This document shows, one piece after another, positions 9,005 to 19,622 of a stretch of 64,000 nucleotides of DNA (the first letter of the stretch is position 1; the number at the start of each line of letters is the position of its first letter). Position numbers and translations under genes: made by a program. The stretch is from contig NZ_RQHS01000005.1 of assembly GCF_004770895.1 (NCBI RefSeq), forward strand, positions 806,001 to 870,000, in the 5' to 3' direction. A model generated the notes under the pieces. The model did not search any database, was not told where the DNA came from, and worked only from the letters and a program-made list of their open reading frames with translations. This DNA is from Leptospira dzoumogneensis. Its GTDB lineage: Bacteria; Spirochaetota; Leptospiria; Leptospirales; Leptospiraceae.

Positions 9005-9853
9005 TTATCTCTCTAATAACAGATCTGCACTTACGGGACAATGATCCGAAAGGCCTTTTTCTGCGCTTGGATTCCCATCGAAATTGCCGTCATCTGATTC
9101 AAACTTGGTTTGGACAAAACTTCCTTGTTGCCAATCCATATTCGTGATCAGATAATCTATAAATCCGTCATTATGCTGCCAACAATCCGATTTTTGTTTA
9201 TAGTTCGCCACTTTAAGTTTTAGATTTCTTTGCAGGATTTTCAAAAGATCTACTCTTCTTTCCAGGACCTCGTTAAAATCTCCTAATAGGACGAATTTGC
9301 CTAGGGAGGGTAGTATATCCTTTAGTGCAAGTATCTGCTCCTTTCTTTCCTTCTTATCTTTAGGAGAATGGCCTGCTTTTAAATGAACGACTAGCACGGA
9401 GACCTTCTTACCATCAATGTTAAACTCTGCAAGTAGTCCTTTTCTGAGTCCCGGGCGAATGGACAGTTGTTCCAGTTCGCTGATAATAGGTTTACCCAGT
9501 TCCTTCTTCCAACAAAGCCCTAACTCTTGTGAATAACCCGGAGTGACGGTGGCTGTGCATTCATATTCGTTTATTATAATATGATGAAGTGCTGTTTCAT
9601 TTTCTATTTCTTGGAATCCGATTATATCCGGATGGTTGGATAAAATGATCTTTTTGATCTTAGTAAAATCTTCTTCCGTTCTATGCTTTCTATCTTTAGG
9701 GAATTTGTGTGAATCTCCTATCTCATCATATAAAAAGTAGGAATTGAAGCTTGTGACTTTGAGTTTTTTTATAGGACCTTTCGCGATAGTGGAGATTGTT
9801 ATTAGGAAAACGAAGGGAATTCCCAGAAATCGGATCAGTGCGCGGTGCATCAT
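9005..9853 (-). CDS. Exported endonuclease/exonuclease/phosphatase-family protein
   Basis: EEP (DNase I-like) fold hydrolase. Motifs in order are the strand VTSFNSY, IIGFQEIEN with the metal-binding Glu, VLVVHLKAGHSP with the catalytic His, LLGDFNEV with the Asp-x-Asn pair, and the C-terminal LSDHCPV with the catalytic Asp-His. An N-terminal hydrophobic segment (RALIRFLGIPFVFLITIST) is a signal peptide or anchor, so it acts outside the cytoplasm. Candidate substrates are extracellular DNA or phospholipids, and sequence alone does not decide. The frame extends to a TTG at 9862, but GGAAAG there looks like the ribosome binding site of ATGs at 9853 or 9850. It is convergent with the toxin operon. 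Confidence 0.83.
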   Translation of the reverse strand: MMHRALIRFLGIPFVFLITISTIAKGPIKKLKVTSFNSYFLYDEIGDSHKFPKDRKHRTEEDFTKIKKIILSNHPDIIGFQEIENETALHHIIINEYECTATVTPGYSQELGLCWKKELGKPIISELEQLSIRPGLRKGLLAEFNIDGKKVSVLVVHLKAGHSPKDKKERKEQILALKDILPSLGKFVLLGDFNEVLERRVDLLKILQRNLKLKVANYKQKSDCWQHNDGFIDYLITNMDWQQGSFVQTKFESDDGNFDGNPSAEKGLSDHCPVSADLLLER

Positions 9854-9967
9854 TCTTTCCAAATTAGATTTTTGAATTCATATTTTAGTTATATGAGAAA
9901 GTAAAAGCCAGAAATTTTCTTATCACCAAGAACGATCGTTCTAATCATATCTATCATAAACTTAGTT

Positions 9968-10040
9968 TTGTATTCGAGATCTTTTATCTTCTAAAATAGA
10001 CCTTAATTAAGTATAAATAGTATCCATTTAATTGATACTA
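9968..10040 (+). promoter_or_regulatory. Candidate promoter and operator palindrome upstream of actA
   Basis: The 313-base gap before actA has no gene. It holds a sigma70-like pair TTGTAT (9968-9973) and TAAAAT (9992-9997) with an 18-base spacer. A perfect inverted repeat TAGTATC-N9-GATACTA follows at 10018-10040, typical in size for a dimeric repressor or activator site. Placed after the predicted -10, it would act as an operator or in the 5' leader. The factor is unknown. Confidence 0.4.
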
Positions 10041-10166
10041 AGTCTCAGATAAAAATGCAAGAAATCGCCAAACCAATCGCGTTTTTACGCGTTTACTTGC
10101 AATTTTAACCGAAGCCAAAATCCTTGTTCCCAAACCTTATTTTGGAACCCACGGGACTTCTCACGA

Positions 10167-10673
10167 ATGAATAAGAAAGCTTTGAAACTTTCGGTTCCGC
10201 TTATTGCTATTGCAGCAGTGGCTTACCTGATTTTTTCTCCCTCCAAATATGTAGGCTACTCTCCGGATCAGCCTATACCTTTTAACCACAAGATTCACGC
10301 AGGTGATAATAAGATAGACTGTCGTTATTGTCACACTGGTGTAGAAACAAGCGCGCATGCAACGGTTCCCAATACTTCAACTTGTATGAACTGTCACTCG
10401 CTTGTTGCAAAGAACAGCCCAGATATAAAATTTTTGAGCGAAAGTTACTCGAACAAGAAACCGATCGAGTGGGTGAAAATCCACGACCTTCCGGATCATG
10501 TTCAGTTCAATCACTCTCGCCATATCTCAAGAGGCGTGGATTGTTCGCAATGCCACGGCAATGTAGCTGAAATGGTCAAGGTCAAGCAGGTAGCATCCCT
10601 GAATATGGGATACTGTATCAACTGCCACCGGGAGAACAACGCTCCTACCGACTGTTCCACCTGTCACAGATAA
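10167..10673 (+). CDS. actA: Alternative complex III pentaheme cytochrome c subunit ActA
   Basis: Periplasm-facing multiheme cytochrome anchored by one N-terminal helix (LSVPLIAIAAVAYLIF). Five CxxCH heme sites are visible: CRYCH, CMNCH, CSQCH, CINCH and the C-terminal CSTCH, exactly the count of ActA. It relays electrons from quinol oxidation in alternative complex III, the bc1 substitute, towards cytochrome c or the oxidase. It is the first gene of an ordered actABCDEF operon, with actB 19 bases downstream. Confidence 0.92.
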   Translation: MNKKALKLSVPLIAIAAVAYLIFSPSKYVGYSPDQPIPFNHKIHAGDNKIDCRYCHTGVETSAHATVPNTSTCMNCHSLVAKNSPDIKFLSESYSNKKPIEWVKIHDLPDHVQFNHSRHISRGVDCSQCHGNVAEMVKVKQVASLNMGYCINCHRENNAPTDCSTCHR

Positions 10674-10692
10674 TCAGGAGATAGCATAACAG

Positions 10693-13600
10693 ATGGATAA
10701 AAAGAATTTCCAGAAAGAAAAGAAAGCTCACTGGCTCTCCCTCGAACTGAAAGATAACGAAAAAGAAACGAAGGATCTAGCGCGCTCTGAATTTTTCACT
10801 TCTCCGGATCCAGTCATCGCAAGGATTAAGTCAGGGGAGTTCGATCGTAAGACCTTCCTTAAATTGATGGGTGCGGGAGTCGCAATGACTTCCTTAAATT
10901 GTGTACGCAAGCCTGTCGAAAAAATCGTTCCTTATGTGGATCTGAAAACTGACGAAGGTACTTTCGATTTCGTAAAACACGGACAATCATATTACTATGC
11001 TACCGCATTCAACGGAACAGGTTACTTAGTAAGATCTAAAGACGGACGTCCTCTAAAATTAGAAGGAAACGAAGATCACCCTGTATCTCAAGGTGCTCTC
11101 GGCGCTTCCGGACAAGCTGCTATTTTTGATCTATATGATCCGGACAGAGCACAAGGTCCTGCGGCAATTTCCGGCGGAAAAGTGGAGAATATCCAATGGG
11201 CCGCTTTGGATTCTAAAGTTCAGGAAGCTCTTTCTAAGAACAAGGGTAACACTGTAATCGTAACAAGACCTCTTGATTCTCCTTCCACCAAAGCGATTAT
11301 CGCTGACTTCTTAAAAGCAGTAGGTGGAGGACAACATTTAGAGATCTCTATCACTTCTCCTGAAGATGCGATCTCTAAAGCTCAGGCTGCTTCTTACGGA
11401 AAGGCACTCGTTCCTAACTATAATTTCGAATTGGCGAACACTATCCTGTCCATCGATTGCGATTTTATGGGTGGATGGTTGTCTCCTGAAGAACACCAAA
11501 AGGATTTTGCGAAACGCAGAAACCTAAGAGATGGAGCAAAAGATCTTAACTACTTCATCGCTGCCGAATCCATTCCTACTATGTCCGGATCTAACGCGGA
11601 TCTTAGACTTCCGATTCGCCCTGGCGACCAGTCCAAACTGGCTCTTGCAATCGCTGCAGGTTTAGGAGAATTAGGAGCGAACGCCAAAGATGTTACCGGA
11701 GCTTCTACCGTAGAAAGTCTGGCTAACGATCTTGGAGTTAGCGCAGAAGGTATCCGCAAAACGGCAAAATCTCTTTGGTCAAACAAAGGCAGATCTCTTG
11801 TGGTTGCGGGCGGTCTGGCTGCTTCTACCAAAGAAGCTGTGGATCTTCAGATCCTTGTGAACTTCTTAAACTCTACCTTAGACAATGACGGTAAGACTGT
11901 TGATTACGCTTCTCCTAAAAAAGAAGGTTTAGCGGATTATTCAGGTAACTTAAACAAACTTACTGAAGCATTAAAACAAACTAAAGTAGGAGTTCTATTC
12001 CTCTATGACACTAACTTGGTTTACCAAGCCGGTGATTCTTGGAAGGACCTTCTTCATAGAGCTGCTTTAACTGTAAGTCTTACGGATAGAGCGGATGAGA
12101 CCGCACTTGCTTCCAACTATCTGGCTTCCACTACTCATTTCTTAGAGTCTTGGGGAGATTCAGAAGGAACTAAGGGAATATTCTCTATCCAACAACCTGC
12201 GATCCGTCCTCTATTCAACACTCGTTCTTTCGAGGACAGCTTGATCGCTTTCGCAGGCGGATCTCTCGCCAACGAAAAATCATTTTACGAATACGTAAAG
12301 AACTCTTGGACCAAAAAGCTCGGTTCCAAACTAAAATGGGAAGATCTTCTCAGAGTTGGAACTACTGTAAGAGCTAAGGACCGCAGAAAAACTGCAAGTG
12401 CTACTCGAGGCTTCAATAAAGCTGCCCTGAAAAAGCCTGCAGGTTATCCGGCTGGGATTCGTTTGGCTCTTTATGAGACAAGCTCCATCGGAGACGGTAG
12501 AGCGGCGAATAACTCTCTATTACAAGAGCTTCCGGATCCTGTTACCAAGGTTACTTGGGACAATTATGTAATCCTTTCACCAGGACTTGCAAAAGAAAAA
12601 GGGATCCAATCCAATGATGTGGTTTCCGTAAAAACTACCAAAGGTTCTATCGAACTTCCTGCTCAGGTCCAACCTGGAATGCATAAGGATACGATCGGGA
12701 TCGCGGTTGGTTACGGTAGAACTGCAGCCGGTAAAGTAGGTAACGAAGTAGGTAAGAACGCATACGTTCTGGCAGAAGATGGAGTATTCTCCGGAATTTC
12801 TGTGACTTCTCTCGAGAAGACTGGTAAAACCTATAAGCTTGCTTGCACCCAGCACCACCACGTTTTATCTCCAGGTTTCGGATACGAAGATCGTCCTCTG
12901 GTTCAATCTACTTCTTTGGAAGAATGGAAAAAGAATCCTTCTTCCGGAGTGAAAGAATCCGAAATTCCTAAAATCAAAAAAGACGGTAAGATGGTCTACG
13001 CAGTCGGAGCAAATCCGGTGCATGAATACCCTGGTTATAAATGGGGTATGGCTATCGATTTGACCGCTTGCACCGGTTGCGGTTCTTGCGTCATCGCTTG
13101 CCAAGTAGAGAACAATATTCCGGTAGTAGGAAGAGACGAAGTTAGAGTGGGTCGCGAGATGCATTGGCTTCGTATCGACCGTTACTATATCGGTGATCCT
13201 GAAAAACCGGAAGATCTACAGATCGCTCACCAGCCTATGCTTTGCCAACAGTGTGATAACGCTCCATGTGAGACTGTTTGTCCGGTTATGGCAACTGTTC
13301 ATAGTTCTGAAGGGATCAACGACATGGTTTATAACCGTTGCGTTGGAACTCGTTACTGCTCTAACAACTGTCCTTACAAAGTTCGTCGTTATAACTGGGC
13401 TCAACACTGGTATAACGATACCGGAGCCGAAAAAGGATCCAGAACTCCTAGATATCTCGGACTCAATCCGGATGTTACGGTTCGTGGAAGAGGGGTTATG
13501 GAAAAATGTAACTTCTGTTCTTCTCGTATCGCGGAGAAAAAGATCCAGGCTAAAAACGAAGGTCGTACTTTGAAAGACGGAGAACTGAAGACCGCCTGCC

Positions 13601-13755
13601 AACAAAGTTGCGCGGCTGATGCCATCAGTTTCGGAAACACGAACGATAAAACTTCTACGGTATCCAAACTCAGTGCGGATCCTAGATCTTTCAGAGTTCT
13701 AGAGTATTTAAATGTCGGTCCCGCGGTCGCTTATTTGACCAGGGTAAGAGCTTAA
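10693..13755 (+). CDS. actB: Alternative complex III iron-sulfur subunit ActB
   Basis: Fusion of a molybdopterin-oxidoreductase-like domain (which in ActB proteins carries no Mo cofactor) and a C-terminal domain with four iron-sulfur cluster motifs. The cluster ligands are in CTGCGSCVIACQ, CQQCDNAPCETVCPV, CVGTRYCSNNCPYK and CNFCSS with ACQQSC. Near the N terminus FDRKTFLKLMGAGVAM resembles a Tat signal, with Arg-Lys in place of the twin Arg, so export through Tat is likely. It passes electrons between quinone-binding subunits and ActA. The 1020-residue length is normal. AGGAG lies 11 bases before the ATG. Confidence 0.93.
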   Translation: MDKKNFQKEKKAHWLSLELKDNEKETKDLARSEFFTSPDPVIARIKSGEFDRKTFLKLMGAGVAMTSLNCVRKPVEKIVPYVDLKTDEGTFDFVKHGQSYYYATAFNGTGYLVRSKDGRPLKLEGNEDHPVSQGALGASGQAAIFDLYDPDRAQGPAAISGGKVENIQWAALDSKVQEALSKNKGNTVIVTRPLDSPSTKAIIADFLKAVGGGQHLEISITSPEDAISKAQAASYGKALVPNYNFELANTILSIDCDFMGGWLSPEEHQKDFAKRRNLRDGAKDLNYFIAAESIPTMSGSNADLRLPIRPGDQSKLALAIAAGLGELGANAKDVTGASTVESLANDLGVSAEGIRKTAKSLWSNKGRSLVVAGGLAASTKEAVDLQILVNFLNSTLDNDGKTVDYASPKKEGLADYSGNLNKLTEALKQTKVGVLFLYDTNLVYQAGDSWKDLLHRAALTVSLTDRADETALASNYLASTTHFLESWGDSEGTKGIFSIQQPAIRPLFNTRSFEDSLIAFAGGSLANEKSFYEYVKNSWTKKLGSKLKWEDLLRVGTTVRAKDRRKTASATRGFNKAALKKPAGYPAGIRLALYETSSIGDGRAANNSLLQELPDPVTKVTWDNYVILSPGLAKEKGIQSNDVVSVKTTKGSIELPAQVQPGMHKDTIGIAVGYGRTAAGKVGNEVGKNAYVLAEDGVFSGISVTSLEKTGKTYKLACTQHHHVLSPGFGYEDRPLVQSTSLEEWKKNPSSGVKESEIPKIKKDGKMVYAVGANPVHEYPGYKWGMAIDLTACTGCGSCVIACQVENNIPVVGRDEVRVGREMHWLRIDRYYIGDPEKPEDLQIAHQPMLCQQCDNAPCETVCPVMATVHSSEGINDMVYNRCVGTRYCSNNCPYKVRRYNWAQHWYNDTGAEKGSRTPRYLGLNPDVTVRGRGVMEKCNFCSSRIAEKKIQAKNEGRTLKDGELKTACQQSCAADAISFGNTNDKTSTVSKLSADPRSFRVLEYLNVGPAVAYLTRVRA

Positions 13756-13775
13756 TCCGGAGTAATTAAAGCGCT

Positions 13776-15148
<1,373 letters not shown>

Positions 15149-15149
<1 letters not shown>

Positions 15150-15700
15150 TGTATACTCCTAAGAAAGAACAGTTTCATACTTTCGAAGAAACAGAGCATG
15201 GAGTTTTCGGATTATTCGATACTCCTGCTCAGATCATAGACGCGGCTCAAAAAACAAAGGAGAAGGGTTACACCAACTTCGATTGTTTTACTCCGTATCC
15301 TGTTCACGGATTGGATGATGCAATGGGCCTTCCTCGTTCCGGACTTCCTTGGGTAACCTTCTTCATGGGAATTTTTGGATGCACTGTCGGCTTTGGTATG
15401 CAGTATTTAACTCATAAATACGATTGGCCGATCAATATCTCCGGAAAAAGTTTCAACGCTTGGTTTGCGTATATTCCGATCACATTCGAGTTTACAGTGT
15501 TCATGGCTGGACTTTCCACAGCTGCAGCTTTGTTCTTCCTGGCTAAACTTCCAAGAACCGGTCGTAAGGTTTTACATCCGGACATCACTACCGACAAATT
15601 TGCACTTTGGATCCCTTCCAACTCTGCGAATTATTCAGAAGGTTCAGTGACCGACTTTATCAAAGGCCTCGGCTCTAAACATGTCGAGACGGTGAAATAG
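15149..15700 (+). CDS. actD: Alternative complex III subunit ActD (DUF3341)
   Basis: DUF3341 family protein of 183 residues. A soluble N-terminal part (VFGLFDTPAQIIDAAQKTKE) resembles a ferredoxin-like fold, and YTNFDCFTPYPVHGLDDAMG is the family signature. Two membrane helices follow (WVTFFMGIFGCTVGFGMQYL and FEFTVFMAGLSTAAALFFLA). ActD is a structural subunit without cofactors that packs against ActC and ActF. It starts within the stop codon of actC and is followed by actE after 10 bases, so the operon is tight. Confidence 0.9.
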
Positions 15701-15710
15701 GAGAATTTTG

Positions 15711-16307
15711 ATGATTTCACTGCAAAGAATTTTTGCTCTTTCTCTCGCAGGTTTGATACTTTGGAACTGCGAGTCTAAGACTCCTCCTATGGAGTATATG
15801 CCGGATATGGCTGACTCTCCAGCAAGAGAAGCACAGGAAGCGGACTCTAATTTTCCGAATAATACTTCCTTACGCCTTCCTCCAGTAGGAGCAGTTCCTC
15901 AGGGATATTTCCCTTACGAGTATGCCGGTTGGACTCAAAGCTTGGATGCTCTCCCAAACAAGGGACTTGCGAATCCTATTAAAGGAGATCTGGCTACTCT
16001 TCAAAAAGGGGAGATCAAATACCAAACGTATTGTAGTCCTTGTCACGGCGTTAGAGGACAAGGAAACGGTACCGTAGTAGGTCCTGCTCCACGTTTGAAT
16101 ATGGCTCAATCTGACGGAAGCCCGATGGCTGCATTAACATCTGCAACCGCTAGAGCTTATTCCGACGGACAGATCTATCATATCATCACCGAAGGAAAAG
16201 GAGCTATGAAAAGTTACGCTTCTCAAGTTCCTTCCGATGATCGTTGGAAAATCATATTATATGTTCGTAAATTACAAGAATACGACAACAGAACGGCTGG
16301 TAAATAA
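15711..16307 (+). CDS. actE: Alternative complex III monoheme cytochrome c lipoprotein ActE
   Basis: Lipoprotein (lipobox LILWNC) carrying one c-type heme site, CSPCHG, within a class I cytochrome c domain (GEIKYQTYCSPCHGVRGQGN) and a distal Met region (GKGAMKSYASQVPSDDRW). It is the likely exit subunit that hands electrons to the terminal oxidase or a soluble cytochrome. The frame includes a TTG at 15708, but AGGAG at 15699-15703 fits the ATG at 15711. The stop overlaps the actF start as TAATG. Confidence 0.91.
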   Translation: MISLQRIFALSLAGLILWNCESKTPPMEYMPDMADSPAREAQEADSNFPNNTSLRLPPVGAVPQGYFPYEYAGWTQSLDALPNKGLANPIKGDLATLQKGEIKYQTYCSPCHGVRGQGNGTVVGPAPRLNMAQSDGSPMAALTSATARAYSDGQIYHIITEGKGAMKSYASQVPSDDRWKIILYVRKLQEYDNRTAGK

Positions 16308-17530
16308 TGGAAGTTAAAGTAGAACAAAACTTAATCAACTTTAAGTTGGATTCCAAAACCAGAAACGCTCTGGTCGGAATGATCCTCGTAGGTTTGGCGA
16401 GCATTGGTCTTGCGGCTTTCGGTCTTGGACATCCTGAACTTCGTCATGAAGGCGGCCATTCCAACCCGGCTTGGTCCGCATACTTAGTCGGTGTATTCTT
16501 CATTTTGGGAATTACACTTGCAGGGATCTTCTTCACCTCTTTGGCACATATCACCGGTGCTCATTGGCCGGTAACTCTACGTAGAATTTCCGAAGCGTAT
16601 GGATTGTTCGTTCCGGTTGCAGCGGTACTTCTTCTTGTTCTGATCTTGGGAGCTCATGATCTATACGAGTGGACTCACGCTGAAGCGGTAGAAGCTGATA
16701 AACTTCTTAAACACAAAAAACCGCTCTTAAACATCGGATTTTTCTCCGTGATGGTGGTTGTTTTAGGAGCAGCTTGGTCCGCATTCGGATATCTTTTCTA
16801 TAAGAGATCCGTTTCCCAAGACAGCGACAAAGACGTGGCACATACGCAGTTCAATGCGAAGTTAGCCGGAGGATATATCATATTCTTCGCACTTTCCTTC
16901 TCCTTAGTTTCCATCATGTTGGTAATGTCTCTTACTCCTCACTGGTTCTCCACCATGTTCGGAGTTTACTGCTTCGCGGGAGCTTATCAGGCAGGACTTT
17001 CTTCTTTCGTGATCATGGCGTATTATCTGAAGAAGAGAGGATTTTTAGGAAACCTGGTGAATGAGAACCATATCCATGACTTAGGAAAATTCATACTCGG
17101 TTTCACGGTATTCTGGGCTTATGTTGGTTTCTCTCAGTTCATGTTGATCTGGTATGCTTCCATTCCGGAAGAAACTTTCTTCTATGAGCAAAGGTTAACC
17201 GGCGGATGGGAATATCTGACTTTAGCATTGCCTGCAATCAAGTTTGCAGTGCCTTTCATGCTCTTGTTAAACCGCCCGAATAAAAGAGACATCGATTTCC
17301 TAATGAAAGTTTCTCTTTGGGTCATCTTCACTCAAGCTACTGAAATTTTCTGGCTGGTTTACCCTGCTAATTTCGTGGACTTCTCCTTTGGAGGATACCT
17401 GGTATCTCTGGGATCCGTAGTAGGAGTGATCGGATTATTCGGTCTGGTAGTTCTGAAAAGATTGGAAAAAGCTCCTTTGATCCCTGTGGGAGATCCGAGA
17501 TTGGAAGAAGCTTTACACCATCACCAATAA
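16307..17530 (+). CDS. actF: Alternative complex III second quinol-binding membrane subunit ActF
   Basis: NrfD-related polytopic protein, 407 residues and about ten helices, paralogous to ActC in role. Typical stretches are GVFFILGITLAGIFFTSLAHITGAHWPVT split by a helix turn, a periplasmic His-rich loop (GAHDLYEWTHAEA), and ALPAIKFAVPFMLLLNRPNKRD. It completes the core act operon. An ActG/Cox block does not follow; the next gene is a small lipoprotein 11 bases downstream. Confidence 0.91.
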   Translation: MEVKVEQNLINFKLDSKTRNALVGMILVGLASIGLAAFGLGHPELRHEGGHSNPAWSAYLVGVFFILGITLAGIFFTSLAHITGAHWPVTLRRISEAYGLFVPVAAVLLLVLILGAHDLYEWTHAEAVEADKLLKHKKPLLNIGFFSVMVVVLGAAWSAFGYLFYKRSVSQDSDKDVAHTQFNAKLAGGYIIFFALSFSLVSIMLVMSLTPHWFSTMFGVYCFAGAYQAGLSSFVIMAYYLKKRGFLGNLVNENHIHDLGKFILGFTVFWAYVGFSQFMLIWYASIPEETFFYEQRLTGGWEYLTLALPAIKFAVPFMLLLNRPNKRDIDFLMKVSLWVIFTQATEIFWLVYPANFVDFSFGGYLVSLGSVVGVIGLFGLVVLKRLEKAPLIPVGDPRLEEALHHHQ

Positions 17531-17541
17531 GGAAAAGGATC

Positions 17542-18066
17542 ATGAAAAAATTAGCATTAAATATTACGATCCTCGGAATTGCAGCTCTCGCATTGGGAGC
17601 ATGCTCCAACACTGCTCAAATCGTGGGGAATATCAACTGCCCTACATTAGAAAAAGATAAGTTGGATCCTAAAGTTGGAATTCTTTCCGATGACCAATCA
17701 AATCCTGTTCCTGTGGAATTCCTTCCTGTCGGAACTGTAGTAAAGGTTTATGATTACAGAAACCATTACTATATCGCGAAAAAATTGGTACGTATCAAAA
17801 CCGAGAAAAACGAAGGTTGGGTAGATCCAGTTTGTTTGGTAGTCGCTCAGAATCCTGACGATTCCGTTTTCAAATGGGGATATCGTTCCGATTATAAACC
17901 TTTCTTGGACAGAGAAGATAGAGATAGATATAATCATAAAAACGATCCTAATGCAGGACCTGATTCAAAAGGAAGATCTGCAGACGGATTCGAGTATGAT
18001 ATTTATAAGAACCTTCCAAAAGACAAGGTTCCTCTTGCCGATCTGGCACCTGAGCTGAAAAAGTAA
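17542..18066 (+). CDS. SH3-like lipoprotein at the end of the act operon
   Basis: Lipoprotein with a clear signal peptide and lipobox (ALGAC, Cys21). The mature N-terminal half has a bacterial-SH3-like pattern (PVEFLPVGTVVKVYDYRNHYY, split over two strands, then NEGWVDPVCLVV), a fold often used to bind peptidoglycan or peptides. The C-terminal half is charged and low in hydrophobicity. I know no named family. It starts 11 bases after actF with GGAAAAGGA upstream and sits before the operon terminator, so it is probably an accessory or assembly factor for the complex (inference). Confidence 0.7.
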   Translation: MKKLALNITILGIAALALGACSNTAQIVGNINCPTLEKDKLDPKVGILSDDQSNPVPVEFLPVGTVVKVYDYRNHYYIAKKLVRIKTEKNEGWVDPVCLVVAQNPDDSVFKWGYRSDYKPFLDREDRDRYNHKNDPNAGPDSKGRSADGFEYDIYKNLPKDKVPLADLAPELKK

Positions 18067-18101
18067 AAGAAGAACGTTCTTTTATCCGTTTCAAAATTCA
18101 C

Positions 18102-18142
18102 AAAACCCCCTCCGGACAAAGGTTCGTTGGGGGATTTTTTTT
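18102..18142 (+). terminator. Intrinsic terminator of the act operon
   Basis: AAAACCCCC (18102-18110) pairs with GGGGG followed by ATTTTTTTTT (18129-18142), and the intervening bases can add a partial inner stem. A strong GC stem plus a long T run lies 35 bases after the stop, giving a confident rho-independent terminator. Confidence 0.85.
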
Positions 18143-18220
18143 ATATTGGTCTTCTGCCATAATATTTTTTCCTTTTATACATTTCATAATTATCATTTAT
18201 GGATCGTTCGAGGTTTGTAG

Positions 18221-19039
18221 ATGATCAAATATAAGAAAAAATTGATATTGGTGATTACCCTATTTGGGATATTGGGATGCAACGCTCATTATTTCGTAAA
18301 ATATCCCGATGAGAGCATAACTGTTCCGGTAGCTTTAAAGAAAAACGTTAAAATCGCTTATGTAGGTTTTGTTCCGTTTCGTTCTTTCGTTTCGGGAGTT
18401 TCCGGAAGGACAACCACGTATACGGCGGTTCTAGATAAGAGTAAACGTCTCTCCTTATCTGAAACGATCGCTAAACCAGCTCATGCTTTAAAAAGTAACG
18501 GGATACGTAATGACGTTCCTAAAGAGAAAGTGCAAAAATTCATTTCCGATTACCTTACTATAGTCAAAAAATCGGGTACTGAGGAATTAATTCATATAGT
18601 CGAACCGGTGAAGGACGGCAAAAAGACCGAAGACGGTAAAGATTCTTACACTGCTTATCTTAGAAATTTAGACGTAGATTATATAGTTGTAGGCGCTTTA
18701 AGTCCCGCATTTGAGGACATGAACTTTGCCTTAGCTTTTCCTCATTTGTTTAGCACTCTCTTCTCTATGGTGACCTTGGGTATATTCCCTTCATTTCAAT
18801 GGGGGAATGCCGCTATAGATGTCAAGGTATATGATAAGAATTTAAATCAGGTTTGGCAAAAGGAATACGATGCATCCTATACAGTATTACGCGCTTTATG
18901 GATATCTTCTTATCCTAAAGAATGTTCGGAAAGGTTAAGTTGTATGGTGAAACAAAGAGAAGCTGTTCCTGGGTTCGTATATAGGGATCTGCTCCCACAA
19001 GTGGAATCCGACGTTTCCAATTTTGTAACTTCAAATTAA
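18221..19039 (+). CDS. Tandem-family lipoprotein, copy 1
   Basis: Unrecognised lipoprotein of 272 residues (lipobox GILGC, Cys20). It is the first of three paralogues in 3 kb. Shared blocks are KIAYVGFVPF after the signal, a GRTTTYTAVLD strand, NGIRNDVP, a 160-180 region DYIVVGALSPAFED, a hydrophobic stretch FSTLFSMVTLGIFPSF, VYDKNLNQVWQKEYDASY, and RALWISSYPKEC with a second Cys six residues later. The hydrophobic stretch and LG(I/V)FP motif suggest membrane or partner contact. Function is unknown. AGG precedes the ATG at normal spacing. Confidence 0.8.
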   Translation: MIKYKKKLILVITLFGILGCNAHYFVKYPDESITVPVALKKNVKIAYVGFVPFRSFVSGVSGRTTTYTAVLDKSKRLSLSETIAKPAHALKSNGIRNDVPKEKVQKFISDYLTIVKKSGTEELIHIVEPVKDGKKTEDGKDSYTAYLRNLDVDYIVVGALSPAFEDMNFALAFPHLFSTLFSMVTLGIFPSFQWGNAAIDVKVYDKNLNQVWQKEYDASYTVLRALWISSYPKECSERLSCMVKQREAVPGFVYRDLLPQVESDVSNFVTSN

Positions 19040-19051
19040 TAAAATAATCTG

Positions 19052-19095
19052 ATTTCCGGCTCCAAAAGCTTATTTATAAGAATGGGGCCGGAAAT
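19052..19095. terminator. 12-bp hairpin between lipoprotein copy 1 and the next gene
   Basis: ATTTCCGGCTCC (19052-19063) pairs with GGGGCCGGAAAT (19084-19095) with one G-U pair, and CTTAT-TT-ATAAG forms an inner stem. It is followed by A-rich, not T-rich, sequence on the plus strand, so it is a stable 3' structure rather than a textbook intrinsic terminator. Confidence 0.5.
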
Positions 19096-19156
19096 AAAAA
19101 ACAAAAATAAAAAGACGGGATCAAGCCGATTTTATAAACATACGATTTGAATAAAA

Positions 19157-19567
19157 ATGAATCAGATCCGCAAATTCGCCAGAATCCTATTACTTCTATT
19201 TTTTTCCTGTTCTATCATTTTTCATACGATCATTATCTCAGGTACAGTACCTTTTTCCATAGTATGGGGAGGAAGGCTGGAAACTTGGGAACAGATGATC
19301 GCATTTGAATCAATTTCCATTCTTCTAAATTCAATATTTCTAATAGTGATCGCACTCGACGCCAAATATATCAAACTCCGAATTCCCGGACGGATCGTTC
19401 GGATCGCGATTTGGATCATGGCCGCGGTCTTTTCTTTGAACACTCTTGGAAATATATTTTCTTTGAATTCCACCGAAACTGTAGTATTCACTCCTGTTAC
19501 TTTAGTGATCGCCCTATGCTGTTTGGCTTTAGTATTGATCCCGGCTAAAGGGGGCCGGTTGGACTAA
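19157..19567 (+). CDS. Small four-helix membrane protein, unrecognised
   Basis: A 136-residue, very hydrophobic protein with four predicted helices: ILLLLFFSCSIIFHTIIISG, MIAFESISILLNSIFLIVIA, RIVRIAIWIMAAVFSLNTLG and VFTPVTLVIALCCLALVLIP. The connecting loops are short and there is no soluble domain. Similar small proteins in other bacteria are of unknown function. It stands between two paralogous lipoproteins and is 55 bases upstream of copy 2, so it may be cotranscribed with it. Confidence 0.65.
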   Translation: MNQIRKFARILLLLFFSCSIIFHTIIISGTVPFSIVWGGRLETWEQMIAFESISILLNSIFLIVIALDAKYIKLRIPGRIVRIAIWIMAAVFSLNTLGNIFSLNSTETVVFTPVTLVIALCCLALVLIPAKGGRLD

Positions 19568-19622
19568 CGAATTCTAAATTATCCTTGCCGAATTGACTCA
19601 ATAATTTAACGTTATTCTCCCT

